Source of the DNA: Pogostemon cablin
Taxonomy: Eukaryota; Streptophyta; Magnoliopsida; Lamiales; Lamiaceae
Direction: 5' to 3'
DNA: 64,000 nt
Assembly: GCA_023678885.1 (NCBI GenBank)
Contig: CM042952.1
Coordinates: 33,227,736-33,291,735 of the forward strand
A program made the translations under genes and the position numbers. Below the pieces are notes generated by a model that did no database searches, was not told where the DNA came from, and saw only the letters and a program-made list of their open reading frames with translations. This document shows, one piece after another, positions 57,975 through 64,000 of the stretch (positions within the stretch are counted from its first letter, which is position 1; every line of letters starts with the position of its first letter).

Positions 57975-59342
57975 ATGACTCCTCTTAGGATCGCGATCAA
58001 AAGGTCATCTACCTCAAAGTCTTCAGAGCTGCAAGCTGTGAAGACTCAAATGATGACTCCATTAAAGATTGCGATAAGAAGACCTATTACATCAAAACCT
58101 CGAGAGTTGCACATCAAAACCTCGAGAGTTGCAAACTGACAAGGTTGGAGACTTTACAAGAAGTATGCCCGAAGGCTCCTCAAAGACAAACTATGTGGCA
58201 GGGATTACTCTCAATAAGTCATTGCAGGGCGATAAAGATGGTGATGATGAATCTGTCTGCTCAACTCCTCGCTCCACGCCAAACTCACCACCTGCCTCAA
58301 CTGAAGCTGCAGTGATGACAACAAGTGCTATGACCATTAAGGATCAACTCGCAAGTATGATGAGAGCCATTGAAAGACTCAACAAGCACATGAAAGCTCA
58401 AGACGTAAAGATCTCCGTACTTATGAAGAAAATGGATAATGCAGAGACAAGCCATGCAAATAAGAAACAAGTTGAGGATGAGCACCAGGAGGAAGACTCG
58501 ACGAAACATCATTCACCTGAAAAGAAGCCAGTTGAGGAAAAGTGGAAGTTTCAGCTGACGGAATGCTTCATATCAACCAATTAAAGAACATCGTCATAGA
58601 GACGATAAAAGACAAGTTTGAAGTAAGCTCCAAATCTCCTGCCACCTACAAAAAGCCATATACAAAGAGAATTGACAACTTGAGGATGTCAACTGACTAC
58701 CAACCTTCCAAGTTTCAACAATTCGATGGCAAAGACAACCTAAGACAACATGTGGTGCAATTCATCGAGACATGCAATAATGCGGGGACCTACGGAGATC
58801 ACATGGTGAGACAATTTGTCCGATCTCTAAAAAGAAATGTCTTTGATTGGTACATCAATTTGGAAGCAAACTCTATTGACAGCTGGGGGCAAATGAAAAA
58901 AGTATTCCTCAACCGTTTCTATAGCAGACGAAGAATTGTTAGCATGATGGAGTTAACAAATACTCATCAAAGTGATGACAAATATGTCATCGATTACATC
59001 AATAGATGGAGGAGCCTAAGCCTCAATTGCAAAGAAAAGCTGTCAGAAACTTCAGCTATTGAAATGTGCATTCAAGGGATGCAGTAGAATCTTCACTACA
59101 TACTCCAAGGAATTCAGCCTAAAACTTTTGAAGAGCTGGCTACAAGAGCTCACGACATGGAGTTGAGCCTGACATCAAATGTCATCGAATGGCCTTCTAA
59201 TCAAGACACTTACGAGTTTGAAGACATGTCTTTTGATGAGCTCGTGGAAGAGGAATCGCAAATAAAGATTGCAGTGTCTATAAAGATCCATAGAAAGGAA
59301 GTTGAAATAAGGGAAAACAGTGCATCCCTAGATTGGGGGCAA
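57975..59342 (+). pseudogene. Retrotransposon gag remnant, three breaks
   Basis: Capsid-type gag polyprotein of a Ty3/gypsy-related element. A first ATG at 57975 starts a frame that is cut by a 22-base tandem duplication around 58090-58135. The frame continues from 58129 to 58584, then shifts near 58540 to 58542-59087, where the conserved gag core is read (FQQFDGKDNLRQHV, CNNAGTYGDHMVRQFVRSL, FDWYINLE, FLNRFYSRRR). A TAG at 59085-59087 interrupts the core, and readable sequence continues to about 59342 (KTFEELATRAHDMELSL). No zinc knuckle or downstream pol is present. It cannot give full-length Gag as read. Confidence 0.85.
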
Positions 59343-59366
59343 TGAACTGTTGATAAATCATGTTAA

Positions 59367-59935
59367 GCTCCTTGACATGAGCTAAAACTGTCTGCATTAC
59401 GCTCCTTGATACGAGCCTAAACTATCTAAAATCTCCCAAGTCAATGCTCCTTGATACGAGCTTAAACTGTCTAACTCAAATTAAATTTCCTTGAGAAAAG
59501 ATGAAACTCTCTACAGATTACGTTCCTTGATATGAGCTAAAACTATCCACACAACGCTCCTTGAGATGAGCTAAAACTATCTACATGTTACGCTCATTGA
59601 CACGCGCTAAAAATGTCCACACAATACTCCTTAATACGAGTTTAAACTATCTAAAATCCTCAAGTTACGCCCCTTGATATGAGTATAAACTATCTACACA
59701 TCAAATCTAATCTCCTTGGGAAGAGAATAAACTCTCTACACACAAAGCTCCTCGACATGAGTGAAAAATGTCTACACAAAGCTCTTTGACACGAGTATAA
59801 ATTGTCTACAAGTTCAAATTCAAGACCATTGACACGAGTATAAACTGTCAACAAATTCAATTCAACGCTCCATGACGCACGAGTTTAAACTGCATGTTAC
59901 TCCTGGCCCGCATGAGTATAAAATATGTACAACAC
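59367..59935 (+). repeat. Degenerate repeat array in the retroelement interior
   Basis: About 14 units of 32-46 bases, each built on a core close to CTCCTTGATACGAG followed by CTAAACTATCTACA and a variable tail. The array occupies the space between gag and the 3' LTR where pol would be expected. It has no long open frame. Confidence 0.85.
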
Positions 59936-60160
59936 CCTCCCAAATCAAATCATGTCCCTTTGAACTACGTTATGACTTGATCCTCTTCAAAGAGGTACGT
60001 AGACAGTTTAACACCTCACTAAGTTCAGTCATAATTCAGGCTATGCGTATCAAGTTGGTGAGGCAAACAATAAATTTCAGTCATATTGATCAAAGATGGA
60101 GTATCGCAATTTGTTCACTTCAACACAAGGGCGTCCGTGAATAAAATGTGAGGGGGCATT

Positions 60161-60986
60161 TGTAGGCACTTGAATTTTATTGTCTTAAAGGAAAATATGT
60201 GGTAATTTAATGCAATAATTATTAATTATTTATTTATTATGGAATTCAAATAAATAAGTTCCTAAAATAAATGAGTAAATAATTGATAATTAGACTAAAT
60301 CCAGTCAAATAAGTCTGACTTAGAGCATAAGCAAGTGAAAGGCCCAAACCCGCATAATTAGGTCAAAACAACCCTGGACCAATCAGATTGCGAGTTATTT
60401 ATGGGGCTTCCTTTCCATTCACTTATATAAGGAGCCCCCTTCTAATCATTCCAGACACACATTCAAAGACCTGAAGACACTAACGCTCTGAAGAGATTGA
60501 AACACGAGCAACGCTCCTCAAGATCTTCAAGCACGACATACGATTTGGGATCAAGGTGCTAAGCCCCCTAAATCAAGTGTTCTTCATACACTAAGTTCTT
60601 CGGCATTCTTCGCTCCAAGAACAGCATACGACCCGGGATTAAAGTGCTAAGCTCCCTAAATCGAGTGTTTGTCACATCAAACACGTTTAAACCAAATAAA
60701 GGCTCAATGCATCTGGATTAACGTTATAAGGTCTCAAATCCGAGTTCGGACAAGCTTCAACTGAAGATCCGACTCAACACACACAATCAGCGCACACACA
60801 GTCAGCGCAGTCAACGGATCAGCACGGTCAACACAACCAGTTAAAGTCAAAGTCCAAATTGGTTCGAGAGAAGAATCAGAGGATAGATAGAGATTGTTTC
60901 CTAAATTCTCAAGTTTAATCCGTCTAGATTATTATTGTAATTCTCTTGTATTTATTTTATTATAAATACATAAATTTGTTGTTACA
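60161..60986 (+). repeat. 3' LTR
   Basis: 826 bp, a close copy of the 5' LTR with the same ends, and TATATAAGG at 60424-60432. It differs by a missing stretch near 60530 and by changes near 60790-60830. Confidence 0.92.
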
Positions 60987-61168
60987 GTTGGATTTGCTAA
61001 ACCCGTACCCTACCCTACCCGTTTATATCCCTAAGCGGAATTGGATAGAGTCATTGGACAGACTGGTAATTTGCTCTCACTTTAAATAAGTATCGACTAG
61101 GGGCAATTTGGTCCATCTGATTGTTTCTCGAGAGATTGGATAAAAAGGAAGAAGAGAAGGGGAGGTTG

Positions 61169-61180
61169 ATGGCGGGTTAA
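61169..61180 (+). promoter_or_regulatory. Minimal upstream ORF before FBN3
   Basis: ATGGCGGGTTAA encodes Met-Ala-Gly and stops nine bases before the FBN3 start codon at 61190. If it is in the transcript, scanning ribosomes would meet it first and initiation at the main start could be reduced. Confidence 0.5.
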
Positions 61181-61189
61181 ACCAGGGCC

Positions 61190-62713
61190 ATGGCCTTATC
61201 CACTCTCTCACCGCCGTCCTTCGCCACTCACTACGCCGCCAAGCTCCACCACCTCACCCCTTCCCACAACCACCGTCTCTCAACCTCCTCCACCCCTGCT
61301 CTTACGCCACCGACTCTGCATAAATGGAGCTCCAGTGTCTCCTTCTTCACAGGTTTTTTTACTAACAACAACACTAAGAATGCTGAAGCCATCAAGGAGG
61401 AGCTTCTCGAAGCCATTGCACCCCTCGATCGTGGTGCTGAAGCCACTCTACAAGACCAGCAAAATATTGATCAGGTTAATATAAATCCAATTAGCTTTTA
61501 GATTCTCCAATTTCTTGCTAATTATATATTAGGGCATCTTTTTGTTTTGTAGTTTCCCCTTTTCATGCTAATGAATGATTATAGGAAACTAGTGCGCTTG
61601 TGTTGTGTGTATTACAGTATTATTACTTCCCTTCTCAATACGGATTAATCAAGTACTCCATATTTCTGCAGATTTCTGAGTTGCTTCCTATTAATATTTG
61701 ATTAAATCCCCAAATACCAGCTAAACCTTTTCGATTGCATTTTTTATTTGAATAGAATGATGGCCTGAAAATTCAAAATTTGATCTCTTTTTCTCCATTC
61801 CAAGAAATTCCAGATAAAAAAAACATCTATCTTAGCTCCTGATTAATGGAAGATATTATCCTTAGATTAGATAGTTGGGAAATTAGAAGCAGTTAATCCA
61901 ACAAAAGAGCCGCTCAAGTCTGGTTTGCTTGATGGGAAGTGGGAACTTATCTACACAACTTCACAATCCATTTTGCAGATCAAGGTACTACACCTTTTAT
62001 AGATAACTTTATTAATCTTATACTAGATAGTATATGTACAATCTAGCTGATTCCTAATCATCTGCTTTAGTTGTGAATACACTACAGAGACCCAAATTGT
62101 TAAGAACCAGAACAAACTATCAAGCAATTAATGTGGATATACTTCGAGCTCAAAATATGGAGTCAGGCCCCTTCTTTAATCAGGTGAGCCCCAATCTTGA
62201 TCATCTTAATTCGCCTCTTTGCATCAACCTTAAGTCCCCTGCAGGTTACTGCAGATTTAACTCCTCTAAATGCGAAAAAGGTTGCTGTCAAATTCGACAT
62301 TTTCAAGCTTGGAGGATTAGTAAGTGGTGTCTTACTCTACAAACGTTAATTACATGCATGAAATGTCAGATGTGATAATAAAATCAACAAATCTTGCAAA
62401 ACTTCATAGCATTAGATTCTACACTTTTATCTGTTTCAAGAATCAAGCCTATATATAAAATTGCTTGTTCAGATTCCTGTTAAAGCTCCTGAGCGAGCTC
62501 GGGGTGCACTGGAGATTACCTACTTGGATGAAGAGTTAAGGTAACCGTTCTTCGTTATGCAGAAGCTTCAACTAGTAACCAACATTTTATGTTATAACCA
62601 AAGTGTTAGCTTTATAACGATTCGTGTTTACTTGTGACAGAGTATCAAGAGGCGACAAGGGCAGTCTCTTCATCTTGAAAATGGTTGATCCCTCTTACAG
62701 AATCCCAACTTGA
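61190..62713 (+). CDS. FBN3: Fibrillin 3 / plastid-lipid-associated protein
   Basis: A plastid protein of the PAP/fibrillin family, associated with thylakoids and plastoglobules. Exons 61190-61474, 61871-61984, 62088-62183, 62245-62319, 62473-62540, 62641-62713; 236 residues. A Ser/Thr/His-rich transit peptide of about 50 residues (MALSTLSPPSFATHYAAK) is followed by the fibrillin domain: KEELLEAIAPLDRGAEA, KLEAVNPTKEPLKSGLLDGK, WELIYTTSQSILQ, RTRTNYQAINVD, FIL-type strands, LEITYLDEELRVSRGDKG and the ending ILKMVDPSYRIPT. This ending and the internal motifs match Arabidopsis FBN3/PAP3 (At3g26070 group). Exon 2 uses an acceptor at TTAG|ATA, chosen because it keeps the family length. Nearest feature upstream is the transposon nest, 148 bases away, so the promoter may include the transposon edge. 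Confidence 0.93.
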
Positions 62714-64000
62714 ATAATAAAGCATTGCAATTGTCTTCTCACATTACATATTTTACAGGTGTTATAAACATCCAGATAGTTTATGTTTCACACCAAAATA
62801 ATGTATTAGTTCGTGTACAAATTTGGAGAATCCAGAAGAATGATAAAAAAAACTGCAATAAGCTTTAAATGGAGAACATTTTATTACTTCCCAATTGAAA
62901 TTTAACGTGTTACTATATATATATTATAACAGTCTAATAAATATAATATTCATGGTGATTAGCATCTCACCTTAATTTTCATGGTGACCATATAATGCAA
63001 GTTAAATATACTTTACATTCTTTTGAAATTGCAAGTTGAAATATGGATAGAATCTAATTTAATATTAATTGAAAAAATCCAATTTAAAATTAAATATTAA
63101 ATCAATTACGTTTAGAATCAAATATTAAATTAATAAAACAGAATCCAAAATTGTTAACAAAAATTAATAATCGTAAAAATAATTACTAAACAAAATCCAA
63201 ACACCATCTTTAAGATATTTTGGTATAAGTGGTGCATGACCGTTCTTAGTTTTTGGTATCTATACGGAGGTATCCCTCGCGATCAGTTTCTTAGAGGGAC
63301 TGCGGCCTTAGGCCACAGAAGTTTGAGACAATAAAAGATCTGTGATGCCCTACATGTTATGGGCCGCACGCGCTCTTGCAAAACACAATTGTAAATTGAG
63401 ATTGAAGCAGCAATTGATTTTCCATTGGAAGAAGATCTTCTGAGCTCATTCGAAAATTCAAAGGGGAATTTATTGAAGTCATTGTGGAAAAAGATGCAGG
63501 GGAAGTCCCCATCATATATCCATTTCGAAACTAAGATAGAAACTTGATCCATGCCTGAGCTCGATGATTGGTCTCGCTTGAAGAATGTCAGGAAGCTTGT
63601 GGACTATCGTCGTTGAAATCACTCTAAATACCCTTTGCCATTTTAATATAATAATAAAATCCGGTAATGATAATACGAAAGTCGCAGGATCATTAATACA
63701 CAGTACTTATTGTTTTTAAGTGGTATTATCAAAAAATACTAAAATTATATTCATAAAAATATACATATATCATTTACACTTGCACATAAATTAAGTTGAT
63801 TAATAATTTAATGTGATAAATTTAGAAATATATTACTATATTAATATTACGTGTGGAACCCGGTTAAATTAGGGATTGCAACGTACAGGTATCAGCTTAT
63901 TTTGGTTACCGTTTAATATACTATTATTTAATGGATTATGCAGACATATCATTATTCTTTAATGCACATGAACATACCAAAATTCGTTGAAAAATCAAAT
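62714..64000. other. Right edge, AT-rich intergenic
   Basis: FBN3 3' untranslated region, then AT-rich DNA. A GC-richer patch at about 63240-63600 has a minus-strand frame (63283-63552) that resembles no protein I recognise and may be a transposon relic. No gene called. Confidence 0.5.

Larger units (their letters stand above)
57083..60986 (+). mobile_element. Gag-only LTR retrotransposon (TR-GAG-like, gypsy-related)
   Basis: A 3.9-kb element with two direct LTRs (57083-57911 and 60161-60986), each starting TG and ending CA. The flanks GGTGG (57078-57082) and GTTGG (60987-60991) match at 4 of 5 bases. A purine-rich tract (GTGAGGGGGCATT) precedes the 3' LTR. The interior encodes only a broken gag, followed by a repeat array; no protease, reverse transcriptase, RNase H or integrase is present. 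It therefore depends on another element for movement. The orientation is that of the gag frame. Confidence 0.88.
56022..61034. mobile_element. hAT-like non-autonomous element carrying nested insertions
   Basis: The outer layer of a nest. It begins TTAGGGTTGTCAATTTTACCC and ends TATATCCCTAA, an imperfect inverted pair. The flanks GCGGAAAT (56014-56021) and GCGGAATT (61035-61042) match at 7 of 8 bases, as expected for an 8-base hAT target duplication. Its own sequence is full of GGGTA/TACCC motifs. Removing the inner MITE (56361-56651) and LTR element (57083-60986) leaves about 0.8 kb with no coding capacity. Confidence 0.65.

Noticed and set aside
59872..60144. A 90-codon frame near the 3' LTR as a possible extra retroelement protein
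   Set aside because: It begins within the repeat array, runs into the untranslated tail and shows no protein domain.
63283..63552. An 89-codon minus-strand frame at the right edge
   Set aside because: No recognised similarity on either strand; possibly a transposon relic but not supportable as a gene.
1..64000. CRISPR arrays, operons, prophage or bacterial-type systems
   Set aside because: The window is plant nuclear DNA with spliced genes; the repeat arrays present are microsatellites or retroelement parts without CRISPR-like constant repeats and unique spacers.

Overview
The window is plant nuclear DNA from a eudicot. It has AT-rich intergenic space, genes split by short GT-AG introns, plastid-targeted products and plant-only families (MLO, SnRK2, DUF639, fibrillin). 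Stowaway-type MITEs with CTCCCTCCGTCC-like ends and TA target duplications are dense. The species cannot be read from the sequence; an asterid is a guess. All intron-exon models below were built by eye from splice signals plus family knowledge, with reading phase checked across every junction.

Layout. 1-4025: promoter and 15-exon MLO gene of the MLO4/MLO11 type (+). 5602-8301: two tandem intronless plastid ferredoxin genes (-); the first is broken by a one-base frameshift in its transit peptide, the second is intact. 9629-11770: subclass I SnRK2 kinase (+), tail to tail with an 11-exon TCP11-domain gene (12225-17256, -). 17.3-28.4 kb: gene desert with MITEs (one nested in another), MULE-like and other small elements, and a decayed LINE 3' end. 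28610-31582: SHM6/SHM7-type serine hydroxymethyltransferase (+) with a GC-AG intron. 33479-34492: BYPASS1-like protein (-). 37403-39318: At1g11050-like receptor kinase (-) with three frameshifts. 40328-40414: intron-bearing elongator tRNA-Met. 40910-44012: AKR2-type ankyrin chaperone (-), divergent from a p24-delta gene (44490-46461, +). 46992-48468: F-box/LRR protein (-). 49661-55452: DUF639 protein (-). 56022-61034: three-layer transposon nest (hAT-like element holding a Stowaway MITE and a gag-only LTR retrotransposon). 61190-62713: fibrillin FBN3 (+). 62714-64000: AT-rich DNA with no gene seen.

The genes do not form a pathway or cluster; they are ordinary single plant genes. Several serve plastids (ferredoxins, FBN3, AKR2 outer-envelope targeting, probably DUF639), which I take as chance neighbourhood. 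No new biosynthetic or defence system is visible. The most unusual content is structural: the transposon nest, the degenerate repeat array inside the gag-only retroelement, a MITE insertion whose empty site is present elsewhere in the same window, two GC-AG introns, and two genes whose only frame breaks are one- or two-base shifts.
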